From contig DYRK01000265.1 of the NCBI GenBank assembly GCA_020718785.1, forward strand, positions 1 through 7,865: a DNA stretch of 7,865 bases, given 5' to 3'. This document shows positions 1-5,390 of the stretch, piece after piece. The stretch is from Desulfatirhabdium butyrativorans. Its GTDB lineage: Bacteria; Desulfobacterota; Desulfobacteria; Desulfobacterales; DYRK01. The number at the start of each line of letters is the position of its first letter. Positions within the stretch are counted from its first letter, which is position 1. Under the pieces are notes generated by a model, which had not been told where the DNA came from, did no database searches, and was given only the letters and a program-made list of their open reading frames with translations. The position numbers were made by a program, and so were the translations under genes.

Positions 1-10
1 TTTCTGATTA

Positions 11-40
11 ATTGGCGTTTATTAGCGTGAATTAGCGGTT
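11..40. repeat. Three tandem 10-bp repeats (ATTRGCGnnn)
   Basis: Three consecutive decamers, attggcgttt, attagcgtga and attagcggtt, share the core ATTRGCG with exact 10-bp spacing, about one helical turn. They lie upstream of the fmdB ribosome site. From general knowledge, similar short ATTNGCG runs occur between genes in many bacterial genomes, so this is probably a dispersed intergenic repeat. The one-turn spacing would also suit a protein-binding array, but nothing here shows that. Confidence 0.5.
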
Positions 41-91
41 AAAATCATTCAACTGCGTAACTCCTAAACCAATTTCAGAGGAAAAAATATT

Positions 92-337
92 ATGCCGATA
101 TACGAGTTCAAATGTCTGAAATGCGAAGATTTATTTGAAATTCTGGTCATGAGCAGCAGCGACAGCGTTGAAATGAAATGCCCCAAATGCAATTCCGAGA
201 ATTTCGAGCGGGTTCTCAGCAGCACCAACTACGCGGTGGGTGCAGGCTCCGGAGGAACTTCAGGCGTGAAATCCCAGAGCAGAACCTGCGGCAGCGGTTC
301 ATGTACCACTTATGATATTCCAGGGCATAGCCGCTAA
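92..337 (+). CDS. FmdB-family zinc-ribbon protein
   Basis: An 81-residue protein opening with MPIYEFKC, the typical start of the FmdB (CxxC_CXXC_SSSS) family of putative regulatory zinc-ribbon proteins. Two CxxC knuckles (C8/C11 and C30/C33) should bind one zinc ion, followed by the family's FERVLSS segment near residues 38-44. The tail from about residue 50 is rich in Gly and Ser, with two further cysteines, and looks disordered. The ATG has a good ribosome site (AGAGGA, 77-82, nine bases upstream). The precise function is unknown; the original FmdB was proposed to regulate formamidase genes, which does not transfer safely. The stop codon lies in the first, degenerate unit of the downstream repeat array, so the last codons may have been set by repeat insertion. 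It lies upstream of the Fur-FeoA gene but is separated by 371 bp, so co-transcription is doubtful. Confidence 0.9.
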   Translation: MPIYEFKCLKCEDLFEILVMSSSDSVEMKCPKCNSENFERVLSSTNYAVGAGSGGTSGVKSQSRTCGSGSCTTYDIPGHSR

Positions 338-565
338 CCGCGGGTTACGGTGTGCTAACCTGCCCTGCAATATGGAACTCAATATCCGATCAAACAGCTA
401 ATGGTGGGTTAGGCTACGCTAACCCACCCTACACTATGAAATCTCAATAACCGATGAAACAGCTAATGATGGGTTACGCTACGCTAACCCACCCTACACT
501 ATGAAATCTCAATAACCGATGAAACAGCTAATGGTGGGTTACGCTGTGCTAACCCACCCTACACT
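333..565. repeat. Tandem array of ~65-bp palindrome-bearing units
   Basis: Units: a degenerate partial copy (333-371), a 64-bp diverged copy (372-435), and two 65-bp copies (436-500 and 501-565) that differ at only three positions. Each unit has a left part beginning ATGAAATCTCAATAACCG and a right part with the hairpin GGTGGGTTA...TAACCCACC followed by CTACACT. In the second unit the stem is a perfect 10 bp (403-412 with 419-428) around a six-base loop. The units become more alike toward the downstream gene, as expected for tandem growth from that side. The palindrome resembles a GGTGGGTTACGC-type repeat scattered in many bacterial genomes (recalled, not searched). Confidence 0.9.
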
Positions 566-566
566 A

Positions 567-689
567 AGCGAGCGACCTTAAAGACTTATAATTTTTGCGG
601 CAGAACAGGCATTTCTGCCTGTTCATGATAAAGGTCAGACAGAAATGTCTGACCCACCGATATCTTATAAATCATAATGGTCGGTCGCT
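567..689. mobile_element. 123-bp MITE-like element at a duplicated TA
   Basis: The ends are inverted repeats: AGCGAGCGACC at the left and GGTCGGTCGCT at the right pair at 10 of 11 positions, and weaker pairing continues to about 26 bp. TA flanks both sides (565-566 and 690-691). Removing the element and one TA restores CACTATGAA, the junction found between intact repeat units at 432-440 and 497-505. This is a direct empty-site comparison. Inside are two perfect 9-bp hairpins: GAACAGGCA/TGCCTGTTC (603-624, loop TTTC) and GGTCAGACA/TGTCTGACC (633-654, loop GAAA). There is no coding capacity. TA target duplication is typical of IS630/Tc1-mariner transposases, so a non-autonomous relative of that group is the likely origin (inference). 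Confidence 0.8.
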
Positions 690-690
690 T

Positions 691-717
691 ATGAAATCTC
701 AATAACCGATGAAACAG
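691..717. repeat. Last partial repeat unit, holding the fur start codon
   Basis: These 27 bases are identical to the first 27 bases of the 65-bp units at 436 and 501. The copy stops at ATGAAACAG, where the downstream gene continues with ATTCAC rather than the palindrome. The repeat therefore contains the start codon and first three codons of the Fur-FeoA gene. The simplest reading is that the gene's own 5' end was copied into the tandem units together with an inserted palindrome. Confidence 0.85.
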
Positions 718-1413
718 ATTCACAGACAGGAAAAGAAACAATTCGAAAATCTTTTCAGACAGGAACAGATTGACCGTCTTGAAGACCGCTTCAAAGTGCT
801 GGAGACTTTTCTGCAAACCGAAGCGCATGTGACTGATAAAGAACTCTTTTCTATGCTTAAAGAAAAGGGATACGGTCTTTCCCCTGATTTTGTCAGGGAA
901 ACCCTGAAACTGATGTGCCGGTTCGGTTTTGCCCGTGCCAACAGATTCGATAAGGGTCTGACGCGCTATGAACACCTCCATATAGGGGAGCATCATGACC
1001 ATATTGTCTGTATAAAATGCAGAAAAATCATAGAGTTTGAAAATAATCAGCTTGAAAAACTGCAAGAGCAGATTGCCGGGGGACATGATTTTTATATGCT
1101 CTGGCACAAAATGGAAATTTATGGTATATGTTCGGAATGTCTTAAAGACCGCGTACAGGGGATTTCGCTGGTGACGGCAAAACAGGGCGAAAGGCTCATC
1201 ATCAAGGATTTCACGGGAGGTACTTCCGCGCGTGTTCATCTGCTGAGTATGGGCTTGAGAATAGGAGATGAAATCGAAATCATAACCAATCCGAACAAAG
1301 GACAGGTGGTGATTGCCAGAGATTTCAACCGCATTGCTCTGGGCCGCGGGATAGCGCAGAAAATACTTGTACAGCCGGTCAGGGGAAGTGAGAATTCAGA
1401 AGTGAGAATTTAG
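709..1413 (+). CDS. Fur-family metalloregulator fused to a FeoA domain
   Basis: A 234-residue cytoplasmic protein. Residues 10-145 are a Fur-type repressor: a winged-helix region (about 20-90), then the metal signature HHDHIVCIKC (95-104), H133 in LWHKME, and a second cysteine pair C141/C144. C101/C104 with C141/C144 form the expected structural zinc site; the histidines fit the regulatory metal site. Residues 152-226 are a FeoA domain, an SH3-like fold found in ferrous-iron transport, with GERLIIKDFTGG, LLSMGLRIGDEIEI and ALGRGIAQKILV. Typical Fur is about 140-150 residues and FeoA about 75, so both appear complete. The ATG at 709 suits the family N-terminus but lies in a repeat and lacks a clear ribosome site. 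The last residues come from a purine-rich 14-bp repeat. The protein probably represses iron-uptake genes when iron is available; the FeoA part may be a second sensing or interaction module (inference). Confidence 0.9.
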   Translation: MKQIHRQEKKQFENLFRQEQIDRLEDRFKVLETFLQTEAHVTDKELFSMLKEKGYGLSPDFVRETLKLMCRFGFARANRFDKGLTRYEHLHIGEHHDHIVCIKCRKIIEFENNQLEKLQEQIAGGHDFYMLWHKMEIYGICSECLKDRVQGISLVTAKQGERLIIKDFTGGTSARVHLLSMGLRIGDEIEIITNPNKGQVVIARDFNRIALGRGIAQKILVQPVRGSENSEVRI

Positions 1414-1421
1414 AAGTGAGG
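1386..1421. repeat. 14-bp purine-rich tandem repeat at a gene junction
   Basis: aagtgagaattcag and aagtgagaatttag follow each other directly, then a partial aagtgagg. The array encodes the last residues and TAG stop of the Fur-FeoA protein and provides the GAGG-type purine stretch in front of the radical SAM start at 1426. A related run occurs at 5388-5427. Confidence 0.85.
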
Positions 1422-1425
1422 AAAG

Positions 1426-2361
1426 ATGGCATCCTTTAAACCTGCTTATATTGATACGGTTGCAGACGGAGCGATCAAAGAAAAAATCAGAGATGCTTTT
1501 GAGATTCTGGAAGCCTGCGTTCTTTGTCCCAGACTTTGCGGGGTAAACCGTCTGTCAGGTGAAACCGGCGTATGCAAAACAGGAAAAAACGCGGCGGTTT
1601 CCAGTTTCAATCCGCATTTCGGGGAAGAGTCACCGCTGGTCGGAACTCACGGATCCGGAACAATTTTTTTTACCCGCTGCAATCTGCTGTGTATTTTCTG
1701 CCAGAATTACGATATCAGCCATGAAGGATACGGCAATGAAGTTTCTGCCGAACAGATTGCAGGGATGATGCTTATGCTGCAACGCTCAGGATGCCATAAT
1801 ATCAATTTTGTCACCCCGAGCCATGTGATCCCGCAGATACTTGCCGCGGTGGAAATCGCCGCGCGAAAAGGGCTTTGTGTGCCGCTGGTTTACAATACCG
1901 GCGGCTATGACCGCCCTGAAATTCTGAAACTCCTCGATGGCGTCTTTGATATTTATATGCCGGATTTCAAATTCTGGGACCCGGAAATCGCAAAAGCAGC
2001 CTGTGACGCGGAGGATTATCCTGAAGTTGCACGCGATGCCATAATTGAAATGCACCGTCAGGTCGGCGATCTGATCATTGACGAATCCGGTCTTGCCTGC
2101 CGCGGTCTTCTGATACGGCATCTGGTTTTACCGCAGGGACTTGCCGGAACCCGTGATATTATGCGATTTATTGCGTCTGAGCTTTCGCCGGACACATATA
2201 TCAATATCATGCCTCAGTACAGACCCTGCGGCAGAGCCTCTGAAATAAAGGCATTGGCCGGCTTTCCATCCCGGACAGAGTATGAAAACGCGCTGAAGAT
2301 CGCAAAAGAAGAAGGAATTACGCGGCTTGACAGCGAAAAGCGTGTGTTTGCAATATGCTGA
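1426..2361 (+). CDS. Radical SAM protein, PflX/COG1313 type
   Basis: A 311-residue protein with the radical SAM cluster motif CNLLCIFC (C85, C89, C92), which should bind a 4Fe-4S cluster that cleaves S-adenosylmethionine. Residues 31-50 carry an additional cysteine set (CVLCPRLC and C50) typical of the PflX group, which is related to pyruvate formate-lyase activating enzyme but of unproven function. Other landmarks are FVTPSHV (129-134 region), YNTGGYD (156-162), YMPDFKFWD (177-185), RHLVLPQG (231-238) and MPQYRPCG (262-269). Length fits the family. The ATG lies 12 bases after the Fur-FeoA stop, with GAGGA close upstream, so the two genes are probably co-transcribed. The stop codon falls at the left edge of a dispersed repeat. 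No glycyl-radical enzyme partner is visible, so the substrate cannot be named. Confidence 0.88.
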   Translation: MASFKPAYIDTVADGAIKEKIRDAFEILEACVLCPRLCGVNRLSGETGVCKTGKNAAVSSFNPHFGEESPLVGTHGSGTIFFTRCNLLCIFCQNYDISHEGYGNEVSAEQIAGMMLMLQRSGCHNINFVTPSHVIPQILAAVEIAARKGLCVPLVYNTGGYDRPEILKLLDGVFDIYMPDFKFWDPEIAKAACDAEDYPEVARDAIIEMHRQVGDLIIDESGLACRGLLIRHLVLPQGLAGTRDIMRFIASELSPDTYINIMPQYRPCGRASEIKALAGFPSRTEYENALKIAKEEGITRLDSEKRVFAIC

Positions 2362-2420
2362 TGGCAGGTGGAGTGCAAATCATACTTAATAAAATCGGTA
2401 AGTTTTGCACTCCGGATAAA
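2354..2420. repeat. Dispersed repeat, copy 1 (GGAGTGCAAA palindrome)
   Basis: This 67-bp segment aligns without gaps to 3529-3595, with about seven to eight differences. It contains the inverted repeat GGAGTGCAAA (2370-2379) and TTTGCACTCC (2404-2413), a perfect 10-bp pair around a 24-base AT-rich middle, followed by GGATAA. It overlaps the end of the radical SAM gene. The wide loop and absent T-run argue against a simple terminator. Confidence 0.85.
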
Positions 2421-2441
2421 AGCTGTAAGCCTGCTTAAATA

Positions 2442-2544
2442 TAGATTTTCAGAAATTGAATTTCACAAGGCAGCAGGGAGGAGATAATACTTTTTCCTTA
2501 TATCTCCGACCGATAACGCAGTGAGTTTAATTTCTGAAAGTCTA
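2442..2544. mobile_element. 103-bp MITE-like inverted-repeat element
   Basis: The left end TAGATTTTCAGAAATT (from 2442) pairs with the right end AATTTCTGAAAGTCTA (to 2544) with one mismatch, and partial pairing extends to about 26 bp per arm. TA flanks both sides (2440-2441 and 2545-2546), compatible with a TA target duplication, but no empty site is available for proof. An inner hairpin pairs GGAGATA (2480-2486) with TATCTCC (2501-2507). There is no coding capacity. It sits directly in front of the ribosome site of the Panacea gene, so it forms most of that gene's upstream region. Confidence 0.65.
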
Positions 2545-2545
2545 T

Positions 2546-2553
2546 AGGAGGTG
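2546..2553 (+). promoter_or_regulatory. Near-perfect Shine-Dalgarno of the Panacea gene
   Basis: AGGAGGTG is complementary to the 16S rRNA 3' end over eight bases and lies four bases before ATG 2558. It fixes that start and predicts strong translation of the antitoxin. Its first base overlaps the right TA of the MITE-like element. Confidence 0.8.
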
Positions 2554-2557
2554 TAAG

Positions 2558-3109
2558 ATGGAATTCAATTATGATCCCTTGAAAACCGTTCAGGCTGCCG
2601 CCCTTTTTTTAAAACTGAACAGGCAGCCTATGGAATATATGAAATTGATTAAGCTGCTTTATATCGCAGACCGGACAGCTTTGGACGGTTTGGATGATAC
2701 GATTACCGGAGACAAATATGTTTCAATGGACCACGGACCGGTTCTGAGCAAAGTATATGATCTGATCAGCCACGGACCCATATATGATAAAAATAATCCA
2801 TGGTTTGAATATATTTCGCCTCCCCAAAAATATTGCGTTGACTTATGCGCGGATCCGGGAAAAGATGAACTTTGTGAAGAGGAGGAAGAAATTATCGAAG
2901 GAGTTTACAAAGCATTCGGTCACATAAATGTTTGGAAATTATCGAATTTAACCCATTTTATCCCTGAATGGCAGGATCCGCACGGAAGCGCTATTCCGAT
3001 TCGCATTGAGGATATCCTCAGGAATTTGGGAAAAACCGAAGATGACATAAAAGCTGTTCGGAGAGATATCGTTAAAGAAAATTATTTTGATATGCTGCTT
3101 GCAAACTGA
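2558..3109 (+). CDS. Panacea-domain (DUF4065/SocA-like) antitoxin
   Basis: A 183-residue soluble protein with the marks of the Panacea family: MKLIKLLYIADR (28-39), YVSMDHGPVLSKVYD (54-68) and a C-terminal LSNLTHFIPEW (128-138). The family includes the proteolysis adaptor/antitoxin SocA and, by published work on hyperpromiscuous antitoxins, neutralises many unrelated toxins encoded beside it. Residues 104-113 are strongly acidic. The start is fixed by an excellent Shine-Dalgarno. The following gene begins 17 bases after this stop, which suggests an antitoxin-first operon with that product as toxin. The module lies between two direct repeats and behind a MITE-like element, as expected for a mobile accessory cassette. 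The family call is strong; the antitoxin role is inferred from family and position. Confidence 0.87.
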   Translation: MEFNYDPLKTVQAAALFLKLNRQPMEYMKLIKLLYIADRTALDGLDDTITGDKYVSMDHGPVLSKVYDLISHGPIYDKNNPWFEYISPPQKYCVDLCADPGKDELCEEEEEIIEGVYKAFGHINVWKLSNLTHFIPEWQDPHGSAIPIRIEDILRNLGKTEDDIKAVRRDIVKENYFDMLLAN

Positions 3110-3126
3110 ACGGAGAACTGTAGGAA

Positions 3127-3525
3127 ATGGCAGAGGGCTTGAATGTCGGCGATGTTTTCTTATTGACTACTCCGCCTAACGATAAGCATTTGTTTGTTAT
3201 TATCGCTCCTGCTCAGAATGGAAAATATCTTTGTGTGAATGTAACCTCCAAGCGTGATAATTCTGACACATCCTGTATTTTACAACAAAGCGATCATCCT
3301 TTTGTCAGACATGATTCTGTAATCAATTACAAAAAGGCACGTGAAGTTGATCCTGCTTTAATTCAGAATCAGATTAACAGAGGCAATTGCCAGAAATATC
3401 AACCTGTTTCGTCAAAGGTGCTGAACAGAATTCAACAAGGAGGACTGAGTTCGACAAGATTAAAGAATAAATACAAGAATTATCTCAACTCGTTTTTAAA
3501 CAGCCCCCAGCCGCTTGAATTTTAG
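3127..3525 (+). CDS. Putative toxin partner, possibly MazF/PemK-like
   Basis: A 132-residue soluble protein. I cannot assign it to a family with certainty. The N-terminal half resembles the beta-barrel of MazF/PemK endoribonucleases: GDVFLLTTPP (8-17), HLFVIIAP (21-28), YLCVNVTSKR (34-43) and HDSVINYKKARE (62-73). A helical end follows, with PVSSKVLNRIQQGGLSS (93-109) and a basic stretch. The C-terminus is Lys/Asn rich. The gene is 17 bases behind the Panacea gene and has a CGGAGAA ribosome site (3111-3117). Panacea genes are normally followed by their cognate toxin, which makes a toxic role likely. If it is MazF-like, the activity would be mRNA cleavage; no catalytic residue can be named from sequence alone. 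It ends just before the second copy of the flanking repeat. Confidence 0.55.
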   Translation: MAEGLNVGDVFLLTTPPNDKHLFVIIAPAQNGKYLCVNVTSKRDNSDTSCILQQSDHPFVRHDSVINYKKAREVDPALIQNQINRGNCQKYQPVSSKVLNRIQQGGLSSTRLKNKYKNYLNSFLNSPQPLEF

Positions 3526-3528
3526 CGA

Positions 3529-3595
3529 TACGCTGATGACAGAGGGAGTGCAAATCATACTTAATAAAATCGGTCAGTTTTCCACTCCGGATAAG
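3529..3595. repeat. Dispersed repeat, copy 2
   Basis: This matches 2354-2420 over its full length at a constant offset of 1175 bases. The inverted repeat is GGAGTGCAAA (3545-3554) and TTTCCACTCC (3579-3588); one change breaks a pair that is intact in copy 1. It begins four bases after the stop of the putative toxin gene and ends 19 bases before the RelE/ParE start, so it separates the two toxin-antitoxin modules. Confidence 0.85.
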
Positions 3596-3614
3596 GTATA
3601 TCCGGCTAAACAGG

Positions 3615-3914
3615 ATGCTTTATCACATAGAATATTCTCCGGATGCTGAAGATCATCTGCGGCAATTTACTGTCCGGGAGCGCAAAAGAATCTTGGATGC
3701 CGTAGATATCCAACTGACACATCAGCCGACTGTAAAAACAGAGAACCGTAAACCGATGCGTCCGAATCCGCTTGCGCTCTGGGAACTTCGTATCGGTGAT
3801 TTCAGGGTATTTTATGACGTGATTCACCACCCGGAACTATGCGTCTGTATTCGGGCGATAGGTGTCAAAGAACATAATGTGCTTAGAATAGGAAAGAAGG
3901 TAATCCGAACATGA
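3615..3914 (+). CDS. RelE/ParE-superfamily toxin
   Basis: A 99-residue protein with the RelE/ParE fold order: an opening strand (LYHIEYSPDAEDHL, 2-15), helices around 20-36 (VRERKRILDAVDIQLTHQP), then the beta-sheet core with ENRKPMRPNPLALWELR (43-59) and IGDFRVFYDV (60-69), and a last strand VCIRAIGVKEHN (77-88). The RKPMRPNP...WELRIGDFRVFYDV signature is characteristic of a RelE/ParE subgroup paired with Phd-type antitoxins. RelE members cleave ribosome-bound mRNA, and ParE members poison gyrase; sequence alone does not decide. The ribosome site is weak, in keeping with low toxin output. The stop overlaps the antitoxin start by four bases (ATGA), so translation is coupled. Toxin-first order is unusual in general but known for this pairing. 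Confidence 0.9.
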   Translation: MLYHIEYSPDAEDHLRQFTVRERKRILDAVDIQLTHQPTVKTENRKPMRPNPLALWELRIGDFRVFYDVIHHPELCVCIRAIGVKEHNVLRIGKKVIRT

Positions 3915-4177
3915 GAACTTTAGATATAGGCGAAGCAACAAAGCCGCTGGCAGAGTATGCCAATATAGTTACAAGCGGACCTGTAATCATCACGTCCCGG
4001 GGAAAAGCCCTGATGGCTCTTATAAATTTGGAACATACTGATCTTGAATCGCTTTCTCTCAGCACAAATCCGGATTTTATGGAAATTGTCAATCGTTCCA
4101 GGGAGCGGCATTCAAAAGAAGGCGGAATATCAGGCGAGGAAATGAGGCGTCGTCTGGGATTGTCCGGTGAATTATGA
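3911..4177 (+). CDS. Phd/YefM-type antitoxin
   Basis: An 88-residue protein. Residues 1-45 show the Phd/YefM DNA-binding fold: LDIGEATKPLAEYANIV, GPVIITSRGKALMALINLE. The charged C-terminal part (about 55-88, EIVNRSRERHSKEGGISGEEMRRRL) would wrap around and block the RelE/ParE toxin. It starts inside the toxin stop codon (ATGA at 3911), with GAAGG about ten bases upstream within the toxin gene. By family behaviour it should bind the module's promoter, alone or with toxin, and repress it; no clear operator palindrome other than the flanking repeat is visible upstream. Length is normal for the family. Confidence 0.88.
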   Translation: MRTLDIGEATKPLAEYANIVTSGPVIITSRGKALMALINLEHTDLESLSLSTNPDFMEIVNRSRERHSKEGGISGEEMRRRLGLSGEL

Positions 4178-4286
4178 ACCGTCCCAAAAAATCGGATTTA
4201 CTGTCTCTCCGGGATTCTTCGCTGAACCTCGGAATGATAGCATTTTGCAGACAATTTGGGGGATAGATTCATGAAATTGAGCAACA
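4178..4286. other. Short intergenic stretch, no supported gene
   Basis: Between the Phd antitoxin and the third repeat copy there is no recognisable gene or terminator. A 30-codon frame opens at 4174 inside the antitoxin stop (ATGA) and ends at TAG 4264-4266, but it has no recognisable content. Confidence 0.5.
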
Positions 4287-4312
4287 GGTCAGTTTTGCAC
4301 TCCGGATAAGGT
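4287..4312. repeat. Dispersed repeat, half copy 3
   Basis: GGTCAGTTTTGCACTCC followed by GGATAAGGT matches the right part of copies 1 and 2. The left arm is missing. The end of the copy contains the AAGG (4308-4311) that serves as ribosome site for the phosphatase gene starting four bases later. Confidence 0.8.
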
Positions 4313-4315
4313 TTG

Positions 4316-4951
4316 ATGGAAAGAATTTTCGCTATCGGTGATATACACGGATGTTTTGAAAAATTGGTCATCCTGATGGATAAGATTGATATTGACCTTG
4401 AGAAAGACACACTTATTTTCATGGGGGATTATATTGACCGGGGACCCGCTTCTTTCGATGTGGTGGCTTATCTGAACGATCTGAGAAAGCGATGTCCCAA
4501 CGCTTTGTTTTTAAAAGGCAATCATGAAGATATGCTCGGGAAATACCTTTCCGGACCCGACAAAGACACCTATATTGTCAACGGCGGAAAAAATACGCTG
4601 GACAGTTATATGAGCCGCAGCCAGCCCGGGGATTCGATTATTCCCCGCGAGCATCTTGACTTTTTCGGATCTCTGCTGCCTTATTACGAGACTAGGGACT
4701 ACATCTTCGTACATGCAGGATTAAGGGAACACATTCCGCCTGCAATGCAGGAAGAAGACGATCTTCTCTGGATACGCCATGAATTCATTCAGTCTGATTA
4801 TGATTTCGGAAAACGGGTGATTTTCGGACATACTCCTTTTCTCGAACCCTTTGTCAGAGCAAACAAAATCGGCATTGACACCGGCGCGGTTTACGGAAAC
4901 AAACTTACCTGTGTCAGACTGCCGGATGTCGAGTTTATATCAGATGTCTGA
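4316..4951 (+). CDS. PPP-family metallophosphatase (Ser/Thr protein phosphatase type)
   Basis: A 211-residue cytoplasmic enzyme with all PPP metal-site motifs: GDIHG (8-12), GDYIDRG (37-43), GNHE (68-71), VHAG (132-135) and GHT (171-173), with IDTGA (187-191) near the end. These residues bind two metal ions and hydrolyse phosphate esters. The size matches bacterial PrpA/PrpE-type protein phosphatases and ApaH-like enzymes; the sequence does not show whether the substrate is a phosphoprotein or a dinucleotide. I prefer ATG 4316 over TTG 4313, one codon upstream, because ATG is the stronger start and AAGG at 4308-4311 is correctly placed. The stop overlaps the next gene, so the two are translationally coupled. 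No kinase partner of the Hanks type is visible here. Confidence 0.9.
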   Translation: MERIFAIGDIHGCFEKLVILMDKIDIDLEKDTLIFMGDYIDRGPASFDVVAYLNDLRKRCPNALFLKGNHEDMLGKYLSGPDKDTYIVNGGKNTLDSYMSRSQPGDSIIPREHLDFFGSLLPYYETRDYIFVHAGLREHIPPAMQEEDDLLWIRHEFIQSDYDFGKRVIFGHTPFLEPFVRANKIGIDTGAVYGNKLTCVRLPDVEFISDV

Positions 4952-5390
4952 ATTGAAACTGAAAACAGTATGCTGTATTTTCATACTCATCCTTCTGACA
5001 GGCACCGCGATAGCCGGAGGCAGACGCGTGGCAGTGAATGTTCCGACCGCGAATGTGCGCTCCGGTCCCGGAACCGAATATAAAGTCCTGTGGAAAGTGG
5101 AGAAATATCATCCCTTTGAAGTGCTTGAGACTTCCGGAGCATGGTATCGGTGCCGTGATTTCGAGGGCGATAAGGGATGGGTCAGCAAAGATACTGCCGG
5201 CGATTTTCCCGCGGTCATTGTAAAGAAAGACAACTGCAATGTCAGAGAAGGTCCGGGTCCCGGGTTCAAAACAGTATTCACCGTGGAACGCGGGGTATCG
5301 TTTAAGGAGTTGAAACGTCAGGGCGATTGGATATTCATCGAATATATTGACGGCGACAAGGGATGGATACATAAAGGGCTGGTCTGGTGA
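4944..5390 (+). CDS. Exported protein with two SH3-like domains
   Basis: A 148-residue protein beginning with a signal peptide: charged start, hydrophobic core VCCIFILILLTGTAIA (9-24) and probable cleavage before GG at 25. The mature part holds two bacterial SH3 (SH3b) domains. The first (about 28-82) has ANVRSGPGTEYKVLWKV and WYRCRDFEGDKGWV; the second (about 90-148) has CNVREGPGPGFKTVFTV and WIFIEYIDGDKGWIHKGL. NVRxGPG and the closing GWV/GWI are the family signature. Such domains commonly bind cell-wall peptides, so a periplasmic or envelope role is likely. I chose ATG 4944, which overlaps the phosphatase stop by eight bases, because it gives a proper signal peptide; the frame is open upstream, but longer forms would bury the signal. 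There is little ribosome site, which suggests coupling to the upstream gene. Confidence 0.85.
   Translation: MSELKLKTVCCIFILILLTGTAIAGGRRVAVNVPTANVRSGPGTEYKVLWKVEKYHPFEVLETSGAWYRCRDFEGDKGWVSKDTAGDFPAVIVKKDNCNVREGPGPGFKTVFTVERGVSFKELKRQGDWIFIEYIDGDKGWIHKGLVW

Noticed and set aside
333..717. CRISPR array
   Set aside because: The 65-bp units are contiguous with no unique spacers, and no cas gene is present.
586..1239. Long - strand open frame (217 codons) opposite the Fur-FeoA gene
   Set aside because: It has no recognisable domain and lies opposite a gene with clear Fur and FeoA motifs, so it is an antisense shadow.
2370..2413. Rho-independent terminator after the radical SAM gene
   Set aside because: The 10-bp stem has a 24-base loop and no T-run; the same sequence recurs elsewhere as a dispersed repeat.
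4174..4266. 30-codon frame starting in the antitoxin stop codon (ATGA)
   Set aside because: Too short, with no motif or ribosome site of its own; chance overlap is likely.
2354..4312. Integron attC sites around the toxin-antitoxin modules
   Set aside because: The repeats have an inverted pair, but I find no GTTRRRY/RYYYAAC core pair at their ends and no integrase gene in view.
4313..4951. TTG 4313 as start of the phosphatase
   Set aside because: ATG is the next codon and is better spaced from AAGG; the difference is one residue.
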